Assembly: GCF_003611695.1 (NCBI RefSeq)
Contig: NZ_RAWE01000027.1
Span: 1-64,000 of the forward strand
From: Corallococcus carmarthensis
GTDB lineage: Bacteria; Myxococcota; Myxococcia; Myxococcales; Myxococcaceae
Reading direction: 5' to 3'
Length of the DNA: 64,000 nucleotides
In this document: in pieces, positions 8,590-16,751 of the stretch
Layout: every line of letters begins with the position of its first letter
How positions within the stretch are numbered: position 1 is the first letter of the stretch
Notes under the pieces: model-generated
The model's database searches: none
What the model saw: the letters and a program-made list of their open reading frames with translations, nothing else
Told to the model about the DNA's origin: nothing
Made by a program: the position numbers and the translations under genes

Positions 8590-9699
8590 TTAAGCCTTGC
8601 CGTCCATCTCCGCCAGCTCCATGCGCCAGTGGCCGCGGTGCTCGTACGCCTGCGCCAGCTGGTCGTTCAGCGCGCTGAGCATCTTCACGTTCCCGTCCTG
8701 CTCGTAGCCCTTGAGGGCCTCCGCGCAGGCGGGCACGCGGCCCAGGAACGTCTTCAGCGCGTCCAGGCTCAACTCCTTCACATACATCCCGTACCCCAGC
8801 TTCTCCAGGTACAGGGCATTGAGCACCTGTTCGAACTGGCCGCCCACGGGGATGCTGAGCAGCGGCTTGTGCAGGTACACGGCTTCGCTCATCAGCGTGT
8901 AGCCACCGCCCGCCACCACCGCGCGCGCGGTGCGCAGGTCGTCGATGAAGCCCGCCTCGCTGAAGGGCCGGTAGGTGAGGTTGCCGTCCACCACGTCCTC
9001 CTTCAGGTCGCGGCGCAGGCCATACACGCGGCACGGCACGCCGGACTGCTTGAGGATTTCCGGCAGGTGCGTGTTCGTCGTCGCCGTCTGGTACACGAGC
9101 AGGTGCTCACCGGCCTCCGGCTTCGCCGCCAGGATCTCCGGCCGCAGGATGGACGGCGCCAGCGTGGTGCGGCGCTTGCGCACCGGCGGGTAGAAGAACG
9201 TCGTGGCCAGGTAGTGGAAGGCGCCGGGCAGCTTCGCCTTCACGATGGCGCGCGTGGCTTCGAAGCTCTCCTCGTGGCCCGCGAGCAGCGCCGGGTCGTG
9301 CTGACAGCGGTTGATGATCTGCATGTTGTCCACGCTGATGACGGGCAACCGGTGGTTCTTCGCGAACAGGTAGCTGAACGTTTCGAAGTCGCTCACCACC
9401 ACGTCCGGCTTGAAGCCTTCCACCAGGTCGAAGTACTGGCGCACGTTCTGCGGCCAGCCCGTCACGGCGCCCTTCAGGTTCTGCAGCACCGTCTGCCACT
9501 TCTTCACCGAGTTGCCTTCGTAGGCGATGGTCAGCCCCCAGATGCCGTGCACGTTCTGGAAGCGCTGGGCCAGGTAGTGCTGCGCCCGCCCCGACACCAC
9601 GATGTGGACCTCGTGTTCCTTCGTCAGCGCCTCCAGCAGCACGCGTGAACGCGTGGCGTGGCCCATCCCTTCGCCGACGACCCCGTACAGGATTCGCAT
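8590..9699 (-). CDS. Glycosyltransferase of the MJ1255-like family
   Basis: 369 residues. The start MRILYGVVGEGMGHATRSRVL is the glycine-rich loop of GT-B nucleotide-sugar glycosyltransferases of the MJ1255/VC2487 group, related to family 28 (MurG-like). The C-terminal half has ARAVVAGGGYTLMSEAVYLHKPLLSIPVGGQFEQVLNA, the usual donor-binding region. It is predicted to be a cytoplasmic or peripheral-membrane enzyme that adds a sugar to a lipid or glycan. It converges with the SDR gene, and the acceptor cannot be predicted. Confidence 0.85.
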   Translation of the reverse strand: MRILYGVVGEGMGHATRSRVLLEALTKEHEVHIVVSGRAQHYLAQRFQNVHGIWGLTIAYEGNSVKKWQTVLQNLKGAVTGWPQNVRQYFDLVEGFKPDVVVSDFETFSYLFAKNHRLPVISVDNMQIINRCQHDPALLAGHEESFEATRAIVKAKLPGAFHYLATTFFYPPVRKRRTTLAPSILRPEILAAKPEAGEHLLVYQTATTNTHLPEILKQSGVPCRVYGLRRDLKEDVVDGNLTYRPFSEAGFIDDLRTARAVVAGGGYTLMSEAVYLHKPLLSIPVGGQFEQVLNALYLEKLGYGMYVKELSLDALKTFLGRVPACAEALKGYEQDGNVKMLSALNDQLAQAYEHRGHWRMELAEMDGKA

Positions 9700-9772
9700 G
9701 GTCCGGAAGCATACGCCCGGGACACCCTCCCCTGTCCCTTCCGGCCCGGGACGGTGCTACGCCTCCCGGCCC

Positions 9773-10090
9773 ATGACCTCCCTGCCTCCACCCCGGGGTG
9801 CCTCCGTCCTGCGCGCCGCGGCGCTCGGGCTGGTGGCGGGCATGCTCCTGGGAGGCCTGGGGCTGCTCGTCCTGGGCGTGAAGGCCGTCTTCGTCCCCGC
9901 GGACTGCGCCGGCCTGTCCGCGCAGGAATGCCAGCTCATCCAGGGGGCGGAGCGCGACCTGGGCCGCGTGCAGACGCTCTGCGGGGGTGCGCTCGTCGCC
10001 CTGGGCGCCGCCCTCTTCGCCCTCACCCGGCCGCGTCCCCCCAACGCTCCTGACGACTCCCCTGGCGGCTCCCATGACTCCAGCGTTTGA
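9773..10090 (+). CDS. Small two-helix membrane protein
   Basis: 105 residues with two predicted transmembrane segments (about 14-36, GLVAGMLLGGLGLLVLGVKAVF, and about 68-86, GALVALGAALFAL). A short loop between them holds paired cysteines (VPADCAGLSAQECQL), and the C-terminal tail is hydrophilic. Hydrophobicity and GC at third positions support coding, but the Shine-Dalgarno sequence is weak. No family was recognised. Confidence 0.55.
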   Translation: MTSLPPPRGASVLRAAALGLVAGMLLGGLGLLVLGVKAVFVPADCAGLSAQECQLIQGAERDLGRVQTLCGGALVALGAALFALTRPRPPNAPDDSPGGSHDSSV

Positions 10091-10166
10091 GAGCCCAAGA
10101 TTTCGCCGCGGCGCGCAAGCAGCCGGGCGCACCTTCCCTGTAGGTCATTTTCGCGCGCGGGGTAGG

Positions 10167-10203
10167 TCAACTAATTACCACTGGCCCGGCCATTAGGTTT
10201 GAG
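10167..10203. promoter_or_regulatory. Imperfect dyad upstream of LysR gene
   Basis: An AT-rich pocket 15-50 bases before the LysR start contains CTAAT (10171-10175) and ATTAG (10192-10196), flanked by TCAA and TTTGA, in inverted orientation around a GC-rich centre. LysR regulators commonly bind such interrupted dyads to control themselves, so this is a candidate operator or promoter. The symmetry is partial. Confidence 0.3.
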
Positions 10204-10218
10204 GGTAGGAGACGGCCC

Positions 10219-11118
10219 ATGCAGCTCGAATCGTTGAAGATGTTCTGTGACGTGGTCGAGACAGGCTCGTTCTCGCGCGCGGCGCAGCTCAATCACGTGA
10301 CCCAGTCCGCGGTGAGCCAGCAGATTCGCGCGCTGGAGAACCGCTACGAGCAGAAGCTGCTCTCGCGCAGCGCGCGGCAGGTGACGCCCACGCCCGCGGG
10401 TGAGCGCCTGTTCCGGGGCTGCAAGGAGATATTGGCGCGCTTCGCGGAGGTGGAGCAGGAGATCCGCGAGCAGGCCACGGAGGTCCAGGGCGCGACCACC
10501 GTGTCCACCATCTACTCGGTGGGTCTGCACGAGCTGAACGTGGTGCAGAAGCAGCTGTTGAAGACGCACCCCAAGGTCAACATGCGCCTGAACTACCGGC
10601 GCAATGATCAGGTCTACGACGACGTGATTCTGGGCGCGGCGGAGATTGGCATCGTGGCCTATCCGCAGCCGCGCGCGGGCGTGGACATCCTGCCGTTCCG
10701 CGACGACAAGCTGGCGGTGGTCTGCGCGCCCAACCACGCGTTCGCCAGCAAGGCGAAGGTGAGCGTCACCGCGCTGTCGGGCGTGCCCTTCATCGCCTTC
10801 GACCGGGAAGCCCCCACGCGCAAGGCCCTGGACCGCCTGTTCCGCGAGAAGAACATCGACATCAATCCCGTGATGGAGATGGACAACGTGGAGACCATCA
10901 AGCGCGCGGTGGAGATGGGCCTGGGCGTGGCCATCCTTCCGCTCGCCACGGCCCACGCGGAGATCAAGAACAGCTCGCTGGTGGCGAAGCCCTTCGCGGA
11001 GGGGCCCGTGTCGCGCCCCATCGGTCTGCTCATCCGCAAGGGCAAGTACCTGGACCGCGCGTCCGCCGCGGTGCTGGAGGCCTTCAAGCAGGCCGCCCTG
11101 ATTCCGCAGGACGACTGA
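10219..11118 (+). CDS. LysR-family transcriptional regulator
   Basis: 299 residues. The N-terminal winged helix-turn-helix is clear (MQLESLKMFCDVVETGSFSR, then VTQSAVSQQIRALE, about residues 1-60). The periplasmic-binding-protein-like effector domain follows (about 90-290). The ATG has TAGGAGA upstream. LysR proteins usually control a divergent or nearby gene in response to a small molecule. Here the neighbours are a small membrane protein upstream on the same strand and rsmB converging downstream, so the target is not evident. The AT-rich stretch before the gene holds a partial dyad that may be its own site. Confidence 0.93.
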   Translation: MQLESLKMFCDVVETGSFSRAAQLNHVTQSAVSQQIRALENRYEQKLLSRSARQVTPTPAGERLFRGCKEILARFAEVEQEIREQATEVQGATTVSTIYSVGLHELNVVQKQLLKTHPKVNMRLNYRRNDQVYDDVILGAAEIGIVAYPQPRAGVDILPFRDDKLAVVCAPNHAFASKAKVSVTALSGVPFIAFDREAPTRKALDRLFREKNIDINPVMEMDNVETIKRAVEMGLGVAILPLATAHAEIKNSSLVAKPFAEGPVSRPIGLLIRKGKYLDRASAAVLEAFKQAALIPQDD

Positions 11119-11150
11119 AGCGTCGCCCTGCGGTCCGCGCCCGGCCCGGC

Positions 11151-12467
11151 TCAGTAGAGCTTGCGCAGCCGGGCCGCGAAGAAGCCGTCGTAGCCCTCCG
11201 GTCCGGGCAGCGTGCGCAGCCAGGCCTGGGCGAGCGGCAGCTTGAGGCCGGGCAGCACGGGCGGCTCGGCCGTCCACTCCGGGTGGCTGCGCAGGAACAT
11301 GTCCACCTGGTCCTGGCCCTCCTGTGGCTCCGGCGTGCAGACGGCATAGACGAGCAGGCCGCCAGCCGGCACCGCCTCCTGGCAGTTCTCCAGGATGCGC
11401 CGCTGGAGCGTGGCCAGCCGGGCCACGTCCTCCTCCTTGCGGCGATAGCGCAGCTCCGGGTGCCGGCGCAGCGTGCCCAGTCCGGAGCACGGCGCGTCCA
11501 CCACCACCGCGTGGAACTCGCCCCAGCTTTCGGGGAACGGTTCGGCCGCGTCGTGCGCGTAGGCCTTCAGGCGGCCGGACAGCCCCAGCCGCTGGGCCTC
11601 CGCGTCGATCTTCCGCAGCTTGTTGGCGTGCAGGTCCACCGCGACGACGTCGTGCGTCTCCGCCTGGTGGCAGGCCTTGCCGCCCGGCGCGGCGCACGCG
11701 TCCAGCACGCGCGCGGACTCCGGGATGGCGCCGTAGACGCCCACCAGCTGCGCGGCCTCGTCCTGCACCTGCCACAGCCCTTCGGAGTAGCCGTACAGGT
11801 CCTCCACGCGGCCCACGGAGGGCAGGATGATGCCCACGGGCGACGCGTCCGTGGCGCGCGCGTCCACGCCCACGTCCTTGAACTGCGCGAGCAGCGCGTC
11901 GCGCGTCACCTTGGAGGTGTTGGCGCGCACGACGACGGCGGGCGGCAGGTTGTTGGCGACGAGCATCGCCTCCGCGCGCTCGCGGCCGAACTGGCGGATC
12001 CACCGCTCCACCAGCCAGCGCGGATGGCTTTCGCGCACGGACAGGTACTCCACCGGGTCCGTCTGCGCTGGCAGCGGCGGCGACGGCAGCTCCGACAGCT
12101 TGCGCAGGATGGCGTTGGTGAAGCCCGCCGCGCGCCCCAGGCCCACGTCCTTGAGGGCCTGGACGGTCTCCGCCACGGCGGCGCGCGCGGGCACGCGGGT
12201 GTGGAAGAGCTGGTAGGCGCCCACGCGCAGGGCGGCCAGGACCTTGTCCTCCAGCGCGTCCAGCTTGCGGTCCGCGAAGCGGGTGATGGCGTAGTCCAGC
12301 GCCAGCTGCCGGCGGGTGGTGCCGTAGGTCAGCTCGGTGACGAGCGCCGCGTCGCGGGGGTCCTTCGGCGGCGACTCCGACAGCACCGTGTCCAGCACCA
12401 CGTTGAGGTAGGCATCCGTGGCGCGCACGCGCGACAGGATGTTGATGGCGAGGATACGGGCGTTCAT
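11151..12467 (-). CDS. rsmB: 16S rRNA (cytosine-967-C5)-methyltransferase RsmB
   Basis: 438 residues. An N-terminal NusB-like RNA-binding domain (about 1-130) is followed by a Rossmann methyltransferase domain. The SAM site is VLDACAAPGGKACHQAE (about 254-270). VDAPCSGLGTLRRHPELRYRR holds C327, and YAVCTPEP holds C377, the two cysteines of the m5C mechanism (nucleophile and release). It methylates C967 of 16S rRNA. The ATG at 12467 overlaps the stop of the AroQ-like gene by four bases (ATGA), so translation is likely coupled. An fmt-rsmB order is common in bacteria. Confidence 0.95.
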   Translation of the reverse strand: MNARILAINILSRVRATDAYLNVVLDTVLSESPPKDPRDAALVTELTYGTTRRQLALDYAITRFADRKLDALEDKVLAALRVGAYQLFHTRVPARAAVAETVQALKDVGLGRAAGFTNAILRKLSELPSPPLPAQTDPVEYLSVRESHPRWLVERWIRQFGRERAEAMLVANNLPPAVVVRANTSKVTRDALLAQFKDVGVDARATDASPVGIILPSVGRVEDLYGYSEGLWQVQDEAAQLVGVYGAIPESARVLDACAAPGGKACHQAETHDVVAVDLHANKLRKIDAEAQRLGLSGRLKAYAHDAAEPFPESWGEFHAVVVDAPCSGLGTLRRHPELRYRRKEEDVARLATLQRRILENCQEAVPAGGLLVYAVCTPEPQEGQDQVDMFLRSHPEWTAEPPVLPGLKLPLAQAWLRTLPGPEGYDGFFAARLRKLY

Positions 12468-13420
12468 CCTTCTTCCAGCCGGGTCATCAGGTCCACCAGT
12501 TGCGTGTCCGTCAGCCGCGTCGCGGGCAGATGGGACAGGGTGAGGCTCTGGAGGCTGTCCTCCAGGAGCTCGCGGTGGCCGCTCTCCGCCGGCTCACCAC
12601 GCTGGACCTGCTGATACTTCGCGCGGGCCCAGGTGGCCAGCTCCGCTTCACTGAGCCGTCCGGCCAGCCGGTCCGCGATCTTCTGGCGCACGAGCGCCCG
12701 CGTGAGCAGGTCCGACGCGGGCGTGGCCCCTTCCTTCGCCGCGCGGCCCAGCGTCTTGCCCGCCTTGCCCTCCCCCTTCACGACGGTGGGCACCGACTTG
12801 CGGCCCAGCGTCTTCAGCGGTCCCCCGGCTTCCGCCGTGCGCCTGAGCGAGCGCGCGGGCGTGGCCAGCGGCGTGGGCTCCGGCGCGTCGTCCTTCTTGA
12901 GCGGGTGCACGCGGCCCACCAGCTTGGGCTTGGGCCGGGAGCCTTCGTCCTCTTCCGCCGAGGCGCCCTTCTTGCGGCGGCCCAGCGTCTTCACCGGCCC
13001 GGGGATGGCGGGGTGGAAGATGCCGCTCGCGAAGGTCTCCAGCGCCTGGATGTACGGGTCGAAGCCGTGCAGCCCCAGCACCTGCATGGCGCACGCTTCG
13101 GCCACCACGGACTCGCGCGCGGGCGGCTTGAGCAGCACCTCGATGGCGGGCAGCCCCACCGCCTCCAGCGCCTCCTTCAGCGCGTAGGACGTGAAGTAGC
13201 CCGCCGGGTTGATGAGGATGCCCTCCACCTTCTTGCGCTCGGCGTGGAGCGTGTCGATGAGGACCCCTTCGTGGTTGGACTGGACGATGGTCAGCTCCAG
13301 TCCCAGGTCCTTCGCCTTCGCGCGCAGGGCCGCGTCGAGGTCCGGCAGGCGGCCCCCCGCGACGTCCTCGAGCTCTCCCAGGAGGTTGAGGTTCGGCCCG
13401 TGCAACACCAGCAGCTTCAT
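12464..13420 (-). CDS. Catalytically degenerate AroQ (type II dehydroquinase) domain with KTLGR tail
   Basis: 318 residues. The first 140 or so align with type II 3-dehydroquinate dehydratase (LVLHGPNLNLLG, QSNHEGVLIDTLH, ILINPAGY), which normally is a whole protein of about 145 residues. Key residues are missing. The loop carrying the catalytic Arg and Tyr is replaced by GELEDVAGG, and the IEVH motif histidine is Leu96. The conserved Asn (N71) remains. A basic, proline-rich C-terminal half has three KTLGR motifs (144-148, 203-207, 222-226), then a helical end (about 235-318). The ATG at 13420 has AAGGA upstream; an ATG two codons earlier is possible. It lies between fmt and rsmB and overlaps rsmB, so a translation-linked role seems likelier than shikimate synthesis. 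Confidence 0.85.
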   Translation of the reverse strand: MKLLVLHGPNLNLLGELEDVAGGRLPDLDAALRAKAKDLGLELTIVQSNHEGVLIDTLHAERKKVEGILINPAGYFTSYALKEALEAVGLPAIEVLLKPPARESVVAEACAMQVLGLHGFDPYIQALETFASGIFHPAIPGPVKTLGRRKKGASAEEDEGSRPKPKLVGRVHPLKKDDAPEPTPLATPARSLRRTAEAGGPLKTLGRKSVPTVVKGEGKAGKTLGRAAKEGATPASDLLTRALVRQKIADRLAGRLSEAELATWARAKYQQVQRGEPAESGHRELLEDSLQSLTLSHLPATRLTDTQLVDLMTRLEEG

Positions 13421-13475
13421 GCCCATCCTTGAGACTCCATGACGCGAGGATTCCACAGGGCGCTCGGGGGCGCGC

Positions 13476-14414
13476 TCACGACGTGAACGGCTGACTGCCC
13501 GGCTGCAATCTGTTTCCGGAGAGGAAGTCCCCCGCGCGCATCACGCGCTTGCCCTCTGGCTGGACCTCCAGGAAGACGACCGAGCCCTCGCCGCAAGCGA
13601 CCTCGATGCCCTCCGGCCCCGCGGACAGCACCGTCCCGGGCTCCCCCTTCCCCGCCGCCGGCTGCATCCGGTGCACCTTGAAGACCTTGCCACCCAGGAG
13701 CGTGTACGCGCCGGGCCACGGCGTGAAGGCGCGCAGGCGGCGGTCCAGCTCCACCGCGGGCTTCGTGAAGTCCAGCTTGCCGTTCTCCTTGTCGATGATG
13801 GGCGCCAGCACCATGCCCTCGGACGGCTGGGGCTGGGGCGTCAGCTCGCCCTTGAGGTAGCGCGGCAGGGACTCCCGCAGGATGTCGCCGCCCAGCGCGG
13901 ACAGCTTCGCGTGCAGCGTGGCGCTCGTCTCATCCGCGGCGATGGGCAGCCGCTTCATCGCCAGCACGGGGCCCGTGTCCAGGCCCTCATCCATCACCAT
14001 CAGCGACACGCCCGTCTCGCTGTCCCCGTGCGCGATGGCCCACTGGATGGGCGCGGCGCCCCGGAAGCGCGGCAGCAGCGAGGCGTGCACGTTCACGCAG
14101 CCCTTCGCGGGCAGGGCCAGCAGGTCCTTGGGGAGGATCTTTCCGTACGCGGTCACCACGCAGACGTCGGGGGCGTACTGGCGCAGCTCTTCCACGAACG
14201 GGGGCGTGCGCAGCTTCTGCGGCTGGAGGACCGGGATGCCCTTCTCCAGCGCGCGCTCCTTCACGGGCGGCGCGGTGACGGCGTTGCCCCGGCCCTTGGG
14301 CTTGTCCGGCTGGGTGACGACGGCCACGACGTCGCCCACGTCGAAGCAGGCCTCCAGCGAGGCCACGGCGAACTCGGGCGTGCCCATGAAGACGATGCGG
14401 GGTCGGCTGCTCAT
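13476..14414 (-). CDS. fmt: Methionyl-tRNA formyltransferase
   Basis: 312 residues, the normal Fmt length. It formylates the initiator Met-tRNA using 10-formyltetrahydrofolate. FMGTPEFAVASLEA opens the N-terminal hydrolase-like fold. NVHASLLPRFRGAAPIQWAI (about 108-127) contains the catalytic Asn/His and the SLLP loop, and DEGLDTGPVL follows. The C-terminal OB-like domain covers about 210-305. It is in a leftward cluster: HAMP-like membrane protein (33 bases upstream), fmt, AroQ-like gene, rsmB. A def gene, common beside fmt, is not present. Confidence 0.96.
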   Translation of the reverse strand: MSSRPRIVFMGTPEFAVASLEACFDVGDVVAVVTQPDKPKGRGNAVTAPPVKERALEKGIPVLQPQKLRTPPFVEELRQYAPDVCVVTAYGKILPKDLLALPAKGCVNVHASLLPRFRGAAPIQWAIAHGDSETGVSLMVMDEGLDTGPVLAMKRLPIAADETSATLHAKLSALGGDILRESLPRYLKGELTPQPQPSEGMVLAPIIDKENGKLDFTKPAVELDRRLRAFTPWPGAYTLLGGKVFKVHRMQPAAGKGEPGTVLSAGPEGIEVACGEGSVVFLEVQPEGKRVMRAGDFLSGNRLQPGSQPFTS

Positions 14415-14447
14415 GTGAGGGAAATCTCTTGGAGGAAAGGGATGGGG

Positions 14448-15038
14448 TCAGGCCACGGACTTGAACGTGGCGGGCGGCGCGGAGGTGTCCACCGCCTGGC
14501 GCTTGCGCGCGCGCAGGGCTTCCAGCGTGGCCATGGCCTCGCGCGACTCGGGGGTGGTGGCCACGTCCTTGAGGACGGCCAGGGCCTTCTCCAGCGCGAG
14601 CGCCTCGTCCGCCTCGCGCTGACGGATGCGGTCCACCGCCTCACTGAAGCGCCCGAAGAAGGCGCGCAGCTCGTCCTTGCGCCGCAGGGGGCGCAGGCGC
14701 GGATAGCGGCCCGCCGCGAGCGCCGCGACATAGAGGCTCATCACGTGGACGGGGCCCGCCACACGGTGCGTGAAGAGCAGCCCGAACAACCCGAGCGCGA
14801 TGCCCAGGCCCACGGTGGCGACGCCGGTGAGCCACCAGAGCGTCTCCTCGCCTGACAGGCCCCCTTCGGCCGCCATGCGGTTCACCTGCTGCGCGAGCAC
14901 GCCGAACAGCAGCATGCTCCCGGCGCCCATGCCGGTGAGCAGCAAGATGTATTTGAGCTGGAATTCTCGGTCGAGCAGGTACGTCCGGCGCACGATGGGC
15001 GGACGCGACGCGTTACGACTGTCTTCGGCATGGGGCAT
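14448..15038 (-). CDS. Two-helix HAMP-like membrane protein
   Basis: 196 residues with two transmembrane segments (about 31-50, ILLLTGMGAGSMLLFGVLA, and about 70-90, VATVGLGIALGLFGLLF). THRVAGPVHVMSLYVAALAAGRYPRLRPLRRKDEL follows, which has the HxxxGP..............G start of a HAMP domain. A helical, probably coiled-coil tail (about 130-185) ends the protein, with no kinase or chemoreceptor output domain. TYLLDREFQLKY before the first helix is typical of small myxobacterial HAMP proteins. It probably signals through partner proteins. It is 33 bases upstream of fmt and may be co-transcribed with it. Confidence 0.8.
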   Translation of the reverse strand: MPHAEDSRNASRPPIVRRTYLLDREFQLKYILLLTGMGAGSMLLFGVLAQQVNRMAAEGGLSGEETLWWLTGVATVGLGIALGLFGLLFTHRVAGPVHVMSLYVAALAAGRYPRLRPLRRKDELRAFFGRFSEAVDRIRQREADEALALEKALAVLKDVATTPESREAMATLEALRARKRQAVDTSAPPATFKSVA

Positions 15039-15140
15039 GTCGTTGACCAGCGTACCCCAGGAGGTGGGGGAGGTTTGCGTCCTTCGTCAGGACAGGTCTA
15101 CACCCGACGAAAGCCTGACGTTCGGACGCAAAGGAGCCCC

Positions 15141-16736
15141 ATGTCCCGCTCATTCGTCGCCCTGTCCCTGGCCGTGTCCTGCCTTGCCCTGGGAGGTTGC
15201 AAGAAGGAGGACCCCAAGACGCCGGAGTACTGGCAGTCCAGTCTGGAGGGGGCGAAGCGGCCCGACGACCGGGTGCGAGTGATTGAGTCGATGCGCACGT
15301 CGGGCAACGTCAACGAGCAGTTCCTGCCCTTCCTGCACGCGAGGCTGTCCTCGGAGCGCAAGCCGGAGGTGAAGGCGGCGGTGGCCCGGGCGCTGGGGGA
15401 TTTGCACCACCCGACGTCGCTGGAGCCGCTGACGGCGGCGCTGGACCCCGGGGCGTCGGACGTGCCCGCGCAGCAGGTGAACAAGGCGGTGGTGGGCGCG
15501 CTGGGGCGGATTGGGGATGAGCGCGCGGTGCCATCGCTGGTGCCCTTGCTGCGCAGCAAGGACAACTACACGCGCATCGAGGCCATCCAGGTGCTGGGCG
15601 CGCTGAAGGCGAAGCCGGCGGTGGAGCCGCTCATCCAGCTGGCGACGGACGAGTCCGCGGAGCCGTTCCTCAACAAGAAGGCCATCGAGGCGCTGGGGCA
15701 GATCGGGGATCCGCGCGCGGTGCCGGCGCTGATGCGCACGCTGACCAAGGAGCGCCGGGGCATGTCGTTCTACGTGGAGAGCAGCTTCGCGCTGTTCCAG
15801 CTGGGCGCGCCCGCGGCGGACGCGCTGCTGCCGGTGCTGGACGGCAAGGACGCGGAGCTGCTCACGTGGGCGAAGGCGCAGGGCGTGAACCCGGCCAGCT
15901 ATCCGATGAAGGCCGCGCAGGTGCTGGGCGACCTGCGGGAGAAGCGCGCGGTGCCGTCGCTGCTGAAGCAGCTGTCGTTCACGCATTCGGATCCGCAGAT
16001 TCAAGCGCTGGTGCGGATGCAGGCGGCGGATGCGCTCGGCAGGATGCGCGCGCCGGAGGCGGTGAAGCCGCTTTCGGGGCTCGTGGGTGAGCCGGATCCG
16101 ACGGTGCGGGATGCGTACGTGCGGGCGCTGACGCTGCTGGGCGGCCGGGACGCGCTGCCCGCGCTGGAGAAGGCCGCGGGCAGCGGGGATTGGTACGCGC
16201 GGGAGATCGCGGTGAAGGGCATCGCGCTGCTGGGCGATGCGCGTGAGCAGCCCGTGCTCGCGAAGCTGGCGGCGGCGGAGCCGGCGCGCACGGCGGCGGA
16301 CTGCAAGGAGACGGGCGAGGAAGGGTGTGAGGATGCCGCGGCGCTGGGCAAGAAGCGCGCGGATCAGGTGCAGGGGCATGCGGCGGTGCTGGAGGCGGCG
16401 CAGGCATGCAATGGCGACGCGGCCTGCTGGTCGCAGCGGCTGCCCAAGGCGAACGCGGTGCTGTTGCAGCGCGCGGCGCTGGAGCTGGGACGGCTGGGGG
16501 CCGCGGACCAGGGCCCGACGCTGGCGGCCCGGCTCGCCGAGCGCGACACCGAGGCGCGCGCCACGGTCATCCAGGCGGTGGACTGGCTGGCGGACGCGCC
16601 CGGCGGGGCGAAGAAGCTGCGCGACGCGTCCCTGCCCGCGCTGAAGAAGCAGTTGGAGGACGAGAAGGGCAACTCCAACTTCGTGCGCGTGAACGAGGAC
16701 CTGCGCCGGCTGATGGTGAAGCTGGAGCGGGCCTGA
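15141..16736 (+). CDS. HEAT-repeat lipoprotein
   Basis: 531 residues. The N-terminus is a lipoprotein signal with the lipobox LGGC (Cys20), so the protein is tethered in the envelope. The mature part is almost entirely PBS-lyase-type HEAT repeats of about 30 residues, with units such as AVVGALGRIGDERAVPSLVPLL, KAIEALGQIGDPRAVPALMRTL and AQVLGDLREKRAVPSLLKQL. These form a curved solenoid for protein binding. The ATG at 15141 has AAGGAGCCCC before it; earlier in-frame starts would bury the signal. Partners are unknown. A Cys-containing insertion lies around residues 390-430. Confidence 0.88.
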   Translation: MSRSFVALSLAVSCLALGGCKKEDPKTPEYWQSSLEGAKRPDDRVRVIESMRTSGNVNEQFLPFLHARLSSERKPEVKAAVARALGDLHHPTSLEPLTAALDPGASDVPAQQVNKAVVGALGRIGDERAVPSLVPLLRSKDNYTRIEAIQVLGALKAKPAVEPLIQLATDESAEPFLNKKAIEALGQIGDPRAVPALMRTLTKERRGMSFYVESSFALFQLGAPAADALLPVLDGKDAELLTWAKAQGVNPASYPMKAAQVLGDLREKRAVPSLLKQLSFTHSDPQIQALVRMQAADALGRMRAPEAVKPLSGLVGEPDPTVRDAYVRALTLLGGRDALPALEKAAGSGDWYAREIAVKGIALLGDAREQPVLAKLAAAEPARTAADCKETGEEGCEDAAALGKKRADQVQGHAAVLEAAQACNGDAACWSQRLPKANAVLLQRAALELGRLGAADQGPTLAARLAERDTEARATVIQAVDWLADAPGGAKKLRDASLPALKKQLEDEKGNSNFVRVNEDLRRLMVKLERA

Positions 16737-16751
16737 CGCGGACTCCGGCGC

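Noticed and set aside
12464..13420. Calling this gene a functional type II 3-dehydroquinate dehydratase (aroQ).
   Set aside because: The catalytic Arg, Tyr and His are absent and the protein is more than twice the normal length.
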